Below are positions 41,795-51,861 of a stretch of 64,000 nucleotides of DNA, in pieces. The notes beneath the pieces are model-generated. The model did no database searches. It was not told the origin of the DNA and was given only the letters and a program-made list of their open reading frames with translations. This DNA comes from Cellulomonas phragmiteti (lineage in GTDB: Bacteria; Actinomycetota; Actinomycetes; Actinomycetales; Cellulomonadaceae), in the NCBI RefSeq assembly GCF_016862775.1, contig NZ_BONP01000003.1, forward strand, positions 218,420 through 282,419. The letters run 5' to 3'. Positions within the stretch are counted from its first letter, which is position 1, and each line of letters opens with the position of its first letter. The position numbers and the translations under genes were made by a program.

Positions 41795-41812
41795 GCGCGA
41801 AACGATTCGCGC
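41795..41812 (-). promoter_or_regulatory. LacI-type palindrome upstream of the esterase
   Basis: GCGCGAAACGATTCGCGC has 7-bp perfect arms around ACGA. It lies 117 nt upstream of the esterase start and resembles CGAAA-N-TTTCG operators of glycoside regulators in actinobacteria. Confidence 0.45.
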
Positions 41813-41868
41813 TCGGGCGGCCACCCGCGCGGTGACGTGACGGGGTCCGGACGGCCCGCTCCCGCCCG

Positions 41869-42735
<867 letters not shown>

Positions 42736-42743
42736 GAGGTCCG

Positions 42744-42749
42744 AGAGTA
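42744..42749 (-). promoter_or_regulatory. Leaderless purU promoter (-10 box)
   Basis: TACTCT (minus strand) ends 8 nt before the chosen GTG and no Shine-Dalgarno is present. Confidence 0.4.
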
Positions 42750-42783
42750 GTGCGCGGGCGCCACGGGCTGACACCATGGCGCC

Positions 42784-43275
42784 ATGACCGCCCTCGACAT
42801 CCGCCCGGTCACCGTCGACGACGCAGGTGAGCTGCTGACGCTGCGCCGCGCCGCCTTCGTCACCGAGGCGCAGCAGTACGGCGACCCGAACATCCCGCCG
42901 CTGACCCAGACGCTCAAGGAGCTCAAGGCCGACCTGGCCGCCGACGGCGTCCTCACGCTCGGCGCCTGGTGGGGCCACCGGCTCGTCGGGTCGATCCGCG
43001 TGCTGGTCGACGGGGGCAAGGCCACCCTCGGCCGCTTCGCCGTCGCCCCCGACCTGCAGGGCAAGGGCATCGGCACCGAGCTGCTGTCCGCGATCCTGCC
43101 GACGCTCCCCGACGGCATCGAGGAGGTCTGGGTGTTCACCGGCCGCGACTCGCTGCAGAACATCGCCCTGTACAACAAGGCCGGCTACGAGCACCAGCAC
43201 GACCAGACCGCCGGCGACCTCACGTACGCCTACCTGCGCAAGCTGCTCGGGGAGGGCGAGGCCGTCCAGGCCTGA
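42784..43275 (+). CDS. GNAT family N-acetyltransferase
   Basis: The 163-aa product has the acetyl-CoA-binding motif A, RFAVAPDLQGKGIGTELLSAI, near residues 82-102 and the terminal ENIALYNKAGY-like motif (QNIALYNKAGYEH). The acceptor substrate is unknown. It is divergent from purU with a gap of only 48 nt. Confidence 0.9.
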   Translation: MTALDIRPVTVDDAGELLTLRRAAFVTEAQQYGDPNIPPLTQTLKELKADLAADGVLTLGAWWGHRLVGSIRVLVDGGKATLGRFAVAPDLQGKGIGTELLSAILPTLPDGIEEVWVFTGRDSLQNIALYNKAGYEHQHDQTAGDLTYAYLRKLLGEGEAVQA

Positions 43276-43301
43276 CCCGACCGGTTCCCGCCCGTCCGAC
43301 A

Positions 43302-43337
43302 CGCACGCCCCGCGACGCCACCTCCGCGGGGCGTGCG
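43302..43337 (+). terminator. Terminator after the GNAT gene
   Basis: A 13-bp perfect stem (43302-43314 with 43325-43337) with a 10-nt loop, extended by outer GACAC/GTGTC pairs. Confidence 0.7.
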
Positions 43338-43428
43338 GCGTGTCGAGGTCACGAGGACGACGCCGCTCGTGCCGAGGACGCGAGCGCGTGCTGCTCAACC
43401 ACCCGGCAGCGGCTGCCGATGCCCTGGC

Positions 43429-44919
43429 GTGACGCACACGCCGACCGCCGCATCCTCCCTGGGCGACCGTGCCGCCGACCACCGTGACCTGGTGAGCGCG
43501 TGGGCGAGGGCGGCCGAGGACGTCGACGACCTGGACCTGGCCGCGACGCTCTGGTCGCAGGTCGACGACGAGCACGCGGTCTCGGGGCGCGCCCGCGTCG
43601 CGCTGCTCTCCGGCGACGCGGCGGGTGCGCTGGCGCTGCTCGCGGCGGCCGGCGTCGCCGACGTCCCCGCCGACGGCCCCCGGAGCCTCGACCAGCTCGT
43701 CGTGCTGGGGTGCCGGGCCGCCCAGGGGAGGCCGGACGACCTCTCGCGCCTCGTCGCGGCGGGTGCGACGCTCCCGGCACAGCTGCGGCTCCTGTACCTG
43801 TACGTGCTCGGTGCCGCTGCGGAGGGCGCGGGGCGGCAGGACCTGGCGGACGGGGTCTGGCGCACCGTCGTCGTCGAGCACGGCGTCCGCACGCCCCACG
43901 TGCTCAGCCGGTTCCTCGCGTCCTGGGTGCAGGGGCGCCCGGGCACGGACGGTCGTGCCGTGGTCACCCGGGTGGCCGAGGCGGCGCACGAGCTCGTCGG
44001 TGCGGTCCCGCGCCCCTGGGAGGACGCCGCGGCGCTCGAGGCGACCACGCGCGAGCTCGTGGCACGCGGGGACGCCGCGGGTGCCGCGCTGCTCACCACC
44101 ACGGTCTCCCGGCTGGGTCCGCGCAGCGAGGCGGTCGACGCCCTGGTGAGCGCTCACGCGCCGCGCCGTCGTACGCTCCAGCGCGCCGTGCCGGTCGCGG
44201 TCCTCGTCGTGGCGGTCGTGGTGTCCGCCGTCGTGCTGCGGCACGGCCTGCCCGGCTTCGCGATCGGCGGCGCCGCGCTGTGGGCGTCGCGGCGCTGGTG
44301 GGCGCCGGTGCGGGGCTGGTCGCTCGCCGACGGTCAGGCGTGGGACGGCCTGGTGGCGCTGCGGTTCGACGACACGTCGGGCGCGCCGCGGGAGCGGACG
44401 TCCTCGCTGCGCCTCCTGCCGTCGCTCGCCGCCGTCGCCGGGCTGGCCGTCGGCGTGGCCCTCGGTGGCTGGTGGTGGCAGTGGTCGCTCGACCCCGCCC
44501 GCCATGTGCCGTGGCAGGTCTCGGGCATCGTCGGCGGGCTGTGCTGGTTCGGGATCCCGGCGCTCGCGACGTGGGCGGGCGTCCGCGGCGACCGGGAGCG
44601 CCGGCGGCGTGCCGACGTGCGACGCCGCACCGAGGCGGACGCGACCGCGCTCGCGCAGGCCGCGACGTGCCGGTGCTGGGAGGCCTCGGCGCTCGTCGGC
44701 AGCTACGCCGAGCGGTACGCCGCCGCCCACCTCGGCGCGGCTGCCGGTGCGGCGCCCGTGTCCGTGCGCGCGGCCTCCGTGCGCGTGTGCCCGCTCTCGG
44801 GGATGCGCTGGATGGCGACCACGTCGGTGACCGGGGCCTCGGTCGTGCTGCTCCGCGGGCCGGCGCCGTCGGTCCCCGCACCCGCGCCGGCGGTCCCGGG
44901 CGCGGGCGGGTACCTCTGA
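43429..44919 (+). CDS. Hypothetical membrane protein with alpha-helical N-terminal domain
   Basis: The 496-aa product has an Ala/Leu-rich soluble region to about residue 240 with TPR-like helical spacing (LVSAWARAAEDVDDLDLAATLWSQ and later similar units). Membrane segments follow at about 247-275, 330-350 and 362-385. A Cys-containing C-terminal region holds AATCRCWEAS, then a Pro-rich tail. I recognise no family. The GTG at 43429 is the best start but lacks a clear Shine-Dalgarno, so the true start is uncertain. Confidence 0.6.
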   Translation: MTHTPTAASSLGDRAADHRDLVSAWARAAEDVDDLDLAATLWSQVDDEHAVSGRARVALLSGDAAGALALLAAAGVADVPADGPRSLDQLVVLGCRAAQGRPDDLSRLVAAGATLPAQLRLLYLYVLGAAAEGAGRQDLADGVWRTVVVEHGVRTPHVLSRFLASWVQGRPGTDGRAVVTRVAEAAHELVGAVPRPWEDAAALEATTRELVARGDAAGAALLTTTVSRLGPRSEAVDALVSAHAPRRRTLQRAVPVAVLVVAVVVSAVVLRHGLPGFAIGGAALWASRRWWAPVRGWSLADGQAWDGLVALRFDDTSGAPRERTSSLRLLPSLAAVAGLAVGVALGGWWWQWSLDPARHVPWQVSGIVGGLCWFGIPALATWAGVRGDRERRRRADVRRRTEADATALAQAATCRCWEASALVGSYAERYAAAHLGAAAGAAPVSVRAASVRVCPLSGMRWMATTSVTGASVVLLRGPAPSVPAPAPAVPGAGGYL

Positions 44920-44946
44920 CCGCGGCCCGCGAGGCGACGCGCTTGG

Positions 44947-45036
44947 TAGGCTGTGCGCGTCGCGACTGGCGCAGCAGGTGGGTCACCACCGGGGAGCGAC
45001 GCAGCAGCCGGACCAACGGGTCGGACGCCTGGGCCC
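44947..45036 (+). promoter_or_regulatory. ZTP (pfl) riboswitch with promoter, controlling glyA-folD
   Basis: TAGGCT at 44947-44952 is the -10-like box. P1 pairs GCGTCGC (44957-44963) with GCGACGC (44996-45002). The core GCGACTGGCGC and ACCACCGGGGAGCGAC, and the pseudoknot strand ACGCCTGGGC (45025-45034), match the pfl/ZTP aptamer. glyA and folD are classical targets because they rebuild 10-formyl-THF when ZTP rises. The layout repeats that before purH. Confidence 0.92.
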
Positions 45037-45111
45037 ACGGTCACCCCACACCCGCGTGTGTGCGGTGCGCCGTTCGCGACCCGCACAGCTGACTGCGACA
45101 GGAGCCCCTGC

Positions 45112-46395
45112 ATGAGCGAGAACGTGCTGGACCAGAACATCTCCGAGCTGGACCCCGAGATCGCGGCGGTCCTCGACCGTGAGCTGGCCCGCCAGCAGAG
45201 CACCCTCGAGATGATCGCGTCCGAGAACTTCGTGCCGCTGGCCGTCCTGCAGGCGCAGGGCTCGGTGCTGACCAACAAGTACGCGGAGGGCTACCCGGGC
45301 CGCCGCTACTACGGCGGCTGCGAGGAGGTCGACGTCGCCGAGAGCATCGCGATCGAGCGGGCCAAGGCCCTGTTCGGTGCGGAGTTCGCGAACGTCCAGC
45401 CGCACTCCGGCGCCACCGCCAACGCGGCCGTCCTGCACGCCATCGCGCGCCCGGGCGACACGATCCTCGGCCTCGCCCTCGACCAGGGCGGTCACCTCAC
45501 GCACGGCATGAAGATCAACTTCTCCGGCCGCCTGTACGACATCGTCGCCTACGGCGTGGACCCCGAGACGTCCCTGGTGGACATGGCCGAGGTCCGCCGC
45601 CTGGCCCTCGAGCACCAGCCCAAGGTCATCATCGCCGGCTGGTCCGCGTACCCGCGCCAGCTCGACTTCGCCGCGTTCCGCGCGATCGCCGACGAGGTCG
45701 GCGCGTACCTGTGGGTCGACATGGCGCACTTCGCGGGTCTCGTCGCCGCGGGTGTGCACCCGAGCCCCGTGCCGCACGCGCACGTCGTGTCCTCGACCGT
45801 GCACAAGACGATCGGCGGCCCCCGCTCGGGCTTCATCCTCACCAACGACCCCGACCTGGCGAAGAAGATCAACTCCGCGGTCTTCCCCGGCCAGCAGGGC
45901 GGCCCGCTCATGCACGTCATCGCGGCGAAGGCCACGGCCTTCAAGATCGCGGGCACCCCGGAGTTCCGCGACCGTCAGGAGCGCACGCTGCGCGGTGCGG
46001 CGATCGTCGCCGAGCGCCTCAGCCGGCAGGACGCCACGGACGCGGGCGTCGCGGTGCGCTCCGGCGGCACCGACGTGCACCTCGTGCTGGTCGACCTGCG
46101 CGAGTCGCCCCTGGACGGCAAGCAGGCCGAGGACCTCCTGCACTCCGCCGGCATCACGGTGAACCGCAACGCGGTCCCGAACGACCCGCGGCCGCCGATG
46201 ACCACCTCGGGCCTGCGCATCGGCACCCCGGCGCTCGCGACCCGCGGCTTCGGCGACGAGGAGTTCACCGAGGTCGCCGACATCATCGCCGAGGCGCTCA
46301 TCGGTGGTGACGCGGCCGACGTCGAGGCGCTGCGCGCCCGCGTCAAGGTGCTCACCGAGCGCTTTCCGCTGTACCCGGGCCTCAAGCAGTTCTGA
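45112..46395 (+). CDS. glyA: Serine hydroxymethyltransferase
   Basis: This 427-aa PLP enzyme moves the serine hydroxymethyl group to THF, giving glycine and 5,10-methylene-THF. Motifs are [13 protein letters not shown] near residue 30, [26 protein letters not shown], and the PLP lysine K232 in [12 protein letters not shown]. The canonical motif is THKTLRGPRGG, so Ile-Gly replaces Leu-Arg here. The ATG has a CAGGAGC Shine-Dalgarno. It lies behind the ZTP riboswitch, with folD 12 nt downstream. Confidence 0.97.
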   Translation: MSENVLDQNISELDPEIAAVLDRELARQQSTLEMIASENFVPLAVLQAQGSVLTNKYAEGYPGRRYYGGCEEVDVAESIAIERAKALFGAEFANVQPHSGATANAAVLHAIARPGDTILGLALDQGGHLTHGMKINFSGRLYDIVAYGVDPETSLVDMAEVRRLALEHQPKVIIAGWSAYPRQLDFAAFRAIADEVGAYLWVDMAHFAGLVAAGVHPSPVPHAHVVSSTVHKTIGGPRSGFILTNDPDLAKKINSAVFPGQQGGPLMHVIAAKATAFKIAGTPEFRDRQERTLRGAAIVAERLSRQDATDAGVAVRSGGTDVHLVLVDLRESPLDGKQAEDLLHSAGITVNRNAVPNDPRPPMTTSGLRIGTPALATRGFGDEEFTEVADIIAEALIGGDAADVEALRARVKVLTERFPLYPGLKQF

Positions 46396-46407
46396 GCGGA
46401 GACCCTC

Positions 46408-47289
46408 ATGACCGCCCAGAAGCTCGACGGCGCCGCCACGGCGGCCGCGATCAAGGCCGAGCTCACCACCCGCGTCGCGGCGCTCGCCGCGCGCGGCGTG
46501 GTCCCGGGGCTCGGCACCCTGCTCGTCGGCGACGACCCCGGCTCCCGGTGGTACGTCAACGGCAAGCACAAGGACTGCGCCGAGGTCGGCCTCGCCTCGA
46601 TCCGTGAGGAGCTCCCCGCCGACGCGACGCAGGGGGACATCGAGGCCGCCGTGCAGCGGCTCAACGACGACCCGACGTGCACCGGGTACATCGTGCAGCT
46701 GCCGCTGCCGCGGGGCATCGACCAGCACCGCGTGCTCGAGCTCGTCGACCCCGACAAGGACGCCGACGGGCTGCACCCGACCAACCTCGGGCGACTGGTC
46801 CTGCGGGTCAACGACCCGGTGACCTCGCCGCTGCCGTGCACCCCCGCCGGGATCATCGAGCTGCTCGAGCGGCACGACGTCCCGCTGCACGGCGCCGACG
46901 TGGTCGTGGTCGGCCGCGGTGTGACGGTCGGTCGGTCGATCGGGCTGCTGCTCACGCGGCGCGAGGTCAACGCCACGGTCACGCTCACCCACACCGGGAC
47001 CACCGACCTGGCGGAGCACACCCGCAACGCCGACGTCGTCATCGCCGCCGCCGGAGTCCCGGGGGTCGTGACGGCCGAGATCGTCAAGCCCGGCGCGGTC
47101 GTCGTCGACGTCGGCGTCTCACGCGAGCTGGACGCGGTCACGGGCAAGAGCCGGGTCGTCGGTGACGTCCACCCCAACGTCTGGGACGTCGCGTCCTGGG
47201 TGTCGCCCAACCCGGGCGGCGTCGGGCCGATGACGCGCGCGATGCTGCTGGCCAACGTCGTCGCCATGGCGGAGCGCCGCGCGGGCTGA
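46408..47289 (+). CDS. folD: Methylene-THF dehydrogenase / methenyl-THF cyclohydrolase
   Basis: This 293-aa bifunctional enzyme converts 5,10-methylene-THF to 10-formyl-THF, feeding PurN and PurH. Motifs are [14 protein letters not shown] with the catalytic lysine near residue 53, [23 protein letters not shown] and the NADP-binding [16 protein letters not shown]. It is the second gene of the glyA operon and so also under ZTP control. Confidence 0.96.
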   Translation: MTAQKLDGAATAAAIKAELTTRVAALAARGVVPGLGTLLVGDDPGSRWYVNGKHKDCAEVGLASIREELPADATQGDIEAAVQRLNDDPTCTGYIVQLPLPRGIDQHRVLELVDPDKDADGLHPTNLGRLVLRVNDPVTSPLPCTPAGIIELLERHDVPLHGADVVVVGRGVTVGRSIGLLLTRREVNATVTLTHTGTTDLAEHTRNADVVIAAAGVPGVVTAEIVKPGAVVVDVGVSRELDAVTGKSRVVGDVHPNVWDVASWVSPNPGGVGPMTRAMLLANVVAMAERRAG

Positions 47290-47306
47290 CACCTGCGCCG
47301 GCCGAG

Positions 47307-47340
47307 GGTGACCCCGGGCGCTGCCGCGCCCGGGGTCACC
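47307..47340. terminator. Bidirectional terminator between folD and the lipoprotein gene
   Basis: A 15-bp perfect stem (47307-47321 with 47326-47340) and TGCC loop overlaps the stop codon of the convergent lipoprotein gene (47336). Confidence 0.8.
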
Positions 47341-48313
47341 CGGCCGTCGACGTCGCACCCGAGGCGGCAGCCTCGAGCTGCGCGCCGTACCGGTCCCACA
47401 GCCGCGTCTCGAGCTCGAACCGGGCCTTCCTGCTCGCCGCGTCGTACCCGGTGGTGTCCCTGCACCGCCAGGCGGCCGTCGCGAGTGCGAGCTCCTCCTG
47501 CCGGAGCTCGGCCATGGCCGCCGCATCGGGTTCGGACGTCCCGCTGTCGGGTTCCTCCTCGGACGTGCCGGACGGAGCAGCGGCCGCCTCGTACAGTGCG
47601 GCGAGCCGGTCGTGGATGTGCTGGGACGCCTCCTCCGGGCTCGTGAAGTCGTAGCCGGCGTCGACCATGCACGTCGTCCACGCGGTCCGGGCGGCGCGCA
47701 GGCCGGGGTCGTCCGCGAGGTCCGCCCACGCGACGTCCAGCTCGTCGAGGAACGCCTGCACGGTGGGGTCCTCCCAGATCTGGTTCTCCGTGTACACCTC
47801 GTGCGCGGCCCGGCCGTAGCAGCCGGCTCGTTCCCCGTCGTCCTCCGGTTCCGCCTCCTCGGGGTCCACCTCCTCGGCCGGTCCGTACAGCGCCTCGTAG
47901 TAGGCCGTCTGCTCGGCCTCGGACATCGCCGCGACGTAGTCGTCGTTCGGGTCGACCTGCTCCTCCTCGTCGTAGAGCTCACCGCTCGTCGTCACCCCGT
48001 AGCCGTACTGCTCGGCGAACTCCCGAGACTCCCACTGCGCGGACCCGTCCGGGCCCCGGTACACGTCCTTGACCGGTGCGGTCGGGACGTACACGAACCC
48101 GAGCTCGGTCATGCAGGCCGCGACGACCTCCTGGGCGCGTCGGTGCTGCTCCTCGTAGGCCTCCTGGTCTCCGTACCCCCCGCCGAGGCTCTCGAGGAAT
48201 GCGGTCACCGGGCCGGTCGGGCTCGCGGTGGGCGGGCCGGCGGTGCAGCCTGCGAGCAGCACCGCCGACAGCGCGGTGACGGCGACGGCGGGCAGGGTGA
48301 GGGAGTGGCGCAT
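47336..48313 (-). CDS. Cysteine-patterned lipoprotein, paralogue of 55500-56486
   Basis: The 325-aa product has a lipobox LAGC (lipidated Cys23). The mature part is acidic and has four cysteines shared with its paralogue: AACMTELGF, AGCYGRA, TTCMVDAGY and WRCRDTTGY. Three of these fit a CxxxxGY/F repeat. EQYGYGVTT and YYEALYGP are also shared. No enzyme motif is seen and I do not recognise the family. An AAGG Shine-Dalgarno stands 7 nt before the ATG, as in the paralogue. Confidence 0.85.
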   Translation of the reverse strand: MRHSLTLPAVAVTALSAVLLAGCTAGPPTASPTGPVTAFLESLGGGYGDQEAYEEQHRRAQEVVAACMTELGFVYVPTAPVKDVYRGPDGSAQWESREFAEQYGYGVTTSGELYDEEEQVDPNDDYVAAMSEAEQTAYYEALYGPAEEVDPEEAEPEDDGERAGCYGRAAHEVYTENQIWEDPTVQAFLDELDVAWADLADDPGLRAARTAWTTCMVDAGYDFTSPEEASQHIHDRLAALYEAAAAPSGTSEEEPDSGTSEPDAAAMAELRQEELALATAAWRCRDTTGYDAASRKARFELETRLWDRYGAQLEAAASGATSTAG

Positions 48314-48508
48314 CGGATGGCCTTCCAGGCAGAGGACTCGCGGCGACGCGCACTCGTGGCGTCCGTCGCGGTGACGGACCCGACGCTAGTGACGGTCACG
48401 ACGGCCCGGTTCCGACCGCCGGACGAGTTCCTCGTGGGTGGATGACCTCCCGCGGTAGGGCTCTGCTCGTCCCGGCGGGGGAGCGCGCCGTGGACCGGTA
48501 CCGCGCCG

Positions 48509-49813
48509 TCAGGCAGCACCGTCCGACCGAGGCGTGTCCGCCACCGTCGTGGCTCCGGGCAGGTCGCGCAGGCGCAGCAGGGGTGAGAGCGCGACGGGCA
48601 GTGCCGCGAGGGTCATGAGCCCGACCGAGGCCCACAGGGTCGGCACGACGCCCACCCGGGTGCCGAGCCAGCCGCCCAGGAGCGCCCCGACGGGCATCGT
48701 CCCCCAGACGATGAACCGGACGGACGCGTTCATGCGGCCGAGCAGCCGGGGCGGGCACACCCGCTGCCGGAAGCTCACCTGCGCCACGTTGTACACGACG
48801 ACGGCGAACCCGGACGCCGCGCCGCCCGTGACGAGCAGGACGATCGCGGGGGCGAGGCCGGTCGACGCCAGCGGCGTCAGCGCGGCGGTCGGCGCCATCA
48901 GCAGGGCCGCCAGGGGGATGGTCCGGCCCTCCCCGATCCGCTGCGTCACGCGGCCCGCGAGGACTGCGCCGGTGAGCCCTCCGACGGCGCCCGCCGAGAG
49001 GACCGTGCCGAACGCGGCGGTGCCGAGGTCGAGCGTCCGCAGGACGTAGATGACGACGACGGCCGCGGAGACCGCACCGGCCAGGTTGCTCAACGACGTG
49101 CACACCACGATGCGGCGCAGGTACGGCTGGTGGACCACGAACCGCAGGCCCTCGGCGATCTCCGTGCGCAGCGGGCGACGCTCCGCGGCGGGCGGCAGGG
49201 TCTCGTGCTGCCGGATGCGGCCGACGGCGACCGCGGACACGACGTAGCTGACGGCGGTCACGGCGATGAGCGCGGGTGCCGCGATCACGCGCAGCAGCAG
49301 ACCGCCGAGCGCCGGCGCCAGCACCTGGGCGGCCGACGCCGTGGCCTGCAGCTTCGAGTTGCCCTCGACGAGGTGGTCGAGACCGACGAGGCCCGGGACG
49401 TAGCTCTGGTGCGCGACGTCGAAGAAGACGGTCGCGGTGCTGACGACCAGGGCCGCCACCACGAGCATCGGGACCGACGCGTGACCGGACAGCGCCGTGA
49501 CGACGACGGCGGCGAGCACCGTGGCGCGCACGAGGTCCGCGACGATCAGCGTGCGTCGCTTGCGCAGCCGGTCGACCCACGCTCCGGCCGGCAGGCCGAT
49601 GACCAGGAAGGCGGCGTACTCCGCGGCCGTGAGCACGCCCATCTCCCACTCCGAGGCGGCCAGCTGCTGGACCGCGAGGATCGGCAGGGCGAAGGCCGTG
49701 AGCTGGGCACCCAGCTGACCGAGGGCGTCGCCCGCCCAGAGCCGGCGGAAGTCGGGGTGGTGGACGAGGGAGCCCGTGGTCCCGGGTGCGAGAGTAGGGC
49801 GGTCGGTGGTCAC
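48509..49813 (-). CDS. MFS transporter (MFS_3-type exporter)
   Basis: The product (434 aa) has twelve hydrophobic segments, an N-terminal HPDFRRLWAGDALGQLG, and the loop 2-3 motif GAWVDRLRKRRT. The pattern resembles macrolide/enterobactin-type efflux MFS proteins. GTG 49813 is chosen because it begins just before the conserved start. A divergent HTH gene with a shared operator-like palindrome suggests it is the repressor. Substrate unknown. Confidence 0.9.
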   Translation of the reverse strand: MTTDRPTLAPGTTGSLVHHPDFRRLWAGDALGQLGAQLTAFALPILAVQQLAASEWEMGVLTAAEYAAFLVIGLPAGAWVDRLRKRRTLIVADLVRATVLAAVVVTALSGHASVPMLVVAALVVSTATVFFDVAHQSYVPGLVGLDHLVEGNSKLQATASAAQVLAPALGGLLLRVIAAPALIAVTAVSYVVSAVAVGRIRQHETLPPAAERRPLRTEIAEGLRFVVHQPYLRRIVVCTSLSNLAGAVSAAVVVIYVLRTLDLGTAAFGTVLSAGAVGGLTGAVLAGRVTQRIGEGRTIPLAALLMAPTAALTPLASTGLAPAIVLLVTGGAASGFAVVVYNVAQVSFRQRVCPPRLLGRMNASVRFIVWGTMPVGALLGGWLGTRVGVVPTLWASVGLMTLAALPVALSPLLRLRDLPGATTVADTPRSDGAA

Positions 49814-49831
49814 CCGGTGAGGATGGACGAC

Positions 49832-49851
49832 TGATTGGGAAAGGTCAATCA
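49832..49851. promoter_or_regulatory. Operator in the MFS/HTH divergent intergenic region
   Basis: TGATTG and CAATCA form an exact inverted repeat with an 8-nt spacer within the 50-nt gap between the divergent starts. Confidence 0.55.
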
Positions 49852-49863
49852 CTAGGAGGGCAC

Positions 49864-50388
49864 ATGACCCAGCCGGATGCAGGCACCGGCTCACCCGACG
49901 CCGACGCCGACGCCCGTGCGCTGGCGAGCACGCTGCGCCTGCGCATCCTGCGACTGTGCCTCGACGAGGGGCTGACCAACCGCGAGATCGCCCAGCGGCT
50001 CGACCGCCACCCCGCCACCGTGCTCCACCATGTCCGCACCCTGGTGGCCCGGGGCTTCCTCGTGGCCGAGCCGGTGCGCCGAGGGACGCGCGGAGCCCGT
50101 GAGGTGCCCTACCGCGCGACGCGGAAGTCGTGGCGCACGCGCCCCGGGCCCGGGCAGAGCCGCATCCTCATCGACACGTTCCTCGAGGAGGTCGCGCTCG
50201 CGGACCCGGCACAGGTGCAGATCAGTCGTCTCGGGCTGCGCCTCGGTGCTGCCGACCTCGAGGAGCTCACGACGCGGGTGCACGCGGTCCTCGAGGACTT
50301 CGCGACGCGCCCCGCCGACCCGGACGGCACGCCGTACTCCGTGTTCTGGGCCCTCCACGAGGACGCGACCCGCCGCGCGGGGCGATGA
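49864..50388 (+). CDS. ArsR-like winged-helix transcriptional regulator
   Basis: The 174-aa product has a helix-turn-helix at residues 20-65 (STLRLRILRLCLDEG, NREIAQRLDRHPATVLHHVRTL) and a wing with basic residues. A C-terminal sensor-like region contains no obvious metal-binding cysteines. AGGAGGG precedes the ATG. It probably represses the divergent MFS gene. Confidence 0.85.
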   Translation: MTQPDAGTGSPDADADARALASTLRLRILRLCLDEGLTNREIAQRLDRHPATVLHHVRTLVARGFLVAEPVRRGTRGAREVPYRATRKSWRTRPGPGQSRILIDTFLEEVALADPAQVQISRLGLRLGAADLEELTTRVHAVLEDFATRPADPDGTPYSVFWALHEDATRRAGR

Positions 50389-50442
50389 GTTCCGGCGCCG
50401 GGCCGGGTCGGGAACGGTGACACCCGACGAGAGGAGCCCGCC

Positions 50443-50922
50443 ATGGGCATGGTCCGCACGCACCTGTGGTTCGCGAAGGACGGCCACGAGGCCGCGCAGT
50501 TCTACGTCTCGGTCGTGCCGCGTTCCCGCATCACGCGGGTCGTGCACGCCACCGCCGGCATCCCGGACGTGCCGGAGGGCACGCCGTTCGTCGTCGAGCT
50601 CGAGCTCGACGGGCACCCCGTGACGATCCTCACGGCCGGGCCGAGCTTCACGCTCGACGAGGCGTTCTCGTTCGTGCTGACGCTCGACACCCAGCAGGAG
50701 GTCGACCACTACTGGGAGGCGCTGGCCGCCGACGGCGGGCAGCACGGTCAGTGCGGCTGGCTCACCGACCGGTACGGGGTCTCCTGGCAGGTGGTGCCGG
50801 CAGCGCTCGACGAGATCACGTCGCGGCCCGACGCCGCGGGCGTCGCGCGGGCGATGCAGGCGATGATGCAGATGGGCAGGCTCGAGATCGCGCCGCTGGA
50901 GGCCGCGTACGCGGGGACGTGA
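50443..50922 (+). CDS. VOC-superfamily protein (PhnB / 3-demethylubiquinone methyltransferase-like)
   Basis: The 159-aa product has the fold landmarks HLWFAKDGHEAAQFY, SRITRVVHAT, AFSFVLTLDTQQEVDHYWEAL, CGWLTDRYGVSWQVVP. It is the PhnB-like group that is widespread in actinobacteria and whose substrates are mostly unknown. The annotation as a methyltransferase in databases is historical. Confidence 0.88.
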   Translation: MGMVRTHLWFAKDGHEAAQFYVSVVPRSRITRVVHATAGIPDVPEGTPFVVELELDGHPVTILTAGPSFTLDEAFSFVLTLDTQQEVDHYWEALAADGGQHGQCGWLTDRYGVSWQVVPAALDEITSRPDAAGVARAMQAMMQMGRLEIAPLEAAYAGT

Positions 50923-50989
50923 CGAGCGCGACGTCCGCGCGGCGGCGACGCGGCACGAGGGTGTCGGTGGCGTCCGGCAGGATGGCCCG

Positions 50990-51805
50990 GTGCTGCGAGT
51001 CGCCACCGTCAACGTCAACGGGATCCGTGCCGCCTACCGGCGCGGCATGGGGGAGTGGCTGGACGTCCGTAAGCCGGACGTGCTGCTGCTGCAGGAGGTG
51101 CGGGGGTCCGACGAGATCCTCGCCGACCACCTCCCGCCGGCCGGTGGGTGGCACCTCGCCCACGAGGCCGGGCACGCCAAGGGCCGCGCGGGCGTCGCGA
51201 TCGCCTCACGCCTGCCGATGAGCGCGGTGCGGATCGGCCTCGGCACGGACGTCACGGGTGACGCCGGGCGGTGGGTCGAGGCCGATCTCGAGGTCCCCGC
51301 CGAGGGCGACGGGCCCGTGCGCACGCTCACCGTCGTGTCCGCCTACCTGCACTCGGGCACGGTGGGCACGCCCTCGATGGACGAGAAGTACGCCTTCCTC
51401 GAGCACGTGACGGCCCGGCTCTCCGCGCTCGCCGCGGCCGACGGGCTCGCCGTCGTCGCCGGGGACCTCAACATCGCGCACCGCGAGGTCGACCTGAAGA
51501 ACTGGAAGGGCAACCGCACCAAGGCCGGGTTCCTGCCGCAGGAGCGCGCGTACCTGGACCGCTGGTTCGACGACCTGGGCTGGCGCGACCTGGGCCGCGA
51601 CCTCGGCGGGCCGGGACCCGGACCGTACACGTGGTGGTCCTGGCGGGGTCAGGCCTTCGACAACGACGCCGGCTGGCGCATCGACTACCAGCTGGCCACG
51701 CCGGGCCTGGCGGCGCTGGCGCGCAGCGCGGCGGTGGACCGCGCCGCGACGTACGACGCCCGCTTCAGCGACCACGCGCCGCTCGTGGTCGAGTACGACC
51801 TCTGA
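50990..51805 (+). CDS. xthA: Exodeoxyribonuclease III (AP endonuclease family)
   Basis: This 271-aa enzyme incises abasic sites in base excision repair. Motifs are TVNVNGIRAA at residue 7, LLLQEVRG with the metal-binding Glu, GDLNIAHREVDLKNWKGN, RIDYQL and FSDHAPLVVEY with the catalytic Asp-His pair. The GTG follows a CAGGAT box at 6 nt, fitting a leaderless transcript. Confidence 0.94.
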   Translation: MLRVATVNVNGIRAAYRRGMGEWLDVRKPDVLLLQEVRGSDEILADHLPPAGGWHLAHEAGHAKGRAGVAIASRLPMSAVRIGLGTDVTGDAGRWVEADLEVPAEGDGPVRTLTVVSAYLHSGTVGTPSMDEKYAFLEHVTARLSALAAADGLAVVAGDLNIAHREVDLKNWKGNRTKAGFLPQERAYLDRWFDDLGWRDLGRDLGGPGPGPYTWWSWRGQAFDNDAGWRIDYQLATPGLAALARSAAVDRAATYDARFSDHAPLVVEYDL

Positions 51806-51836
51806 CGGGCCCGGCCGACGCGCGGCCGGGCCCGTC
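51804..51836. terminator. Bidirectional terminator after xthA
   Basis: A 14-bp perfect stem (51804-51817 with 51823-51836) begins in the stop codon, between convergent genes. Confidence 0.75.
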
Positions 51837-51861
51837 GCCGGACCGCCGGCGACGGCCCGGC

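Noticed and set aside
42736..42777. Upstream ATG start for purU at 42777
   Set aside because: It would add residues not seen in the family and leave 6 nt to the divergent GNAT start. The GTG at 42735 fits a -10 box.
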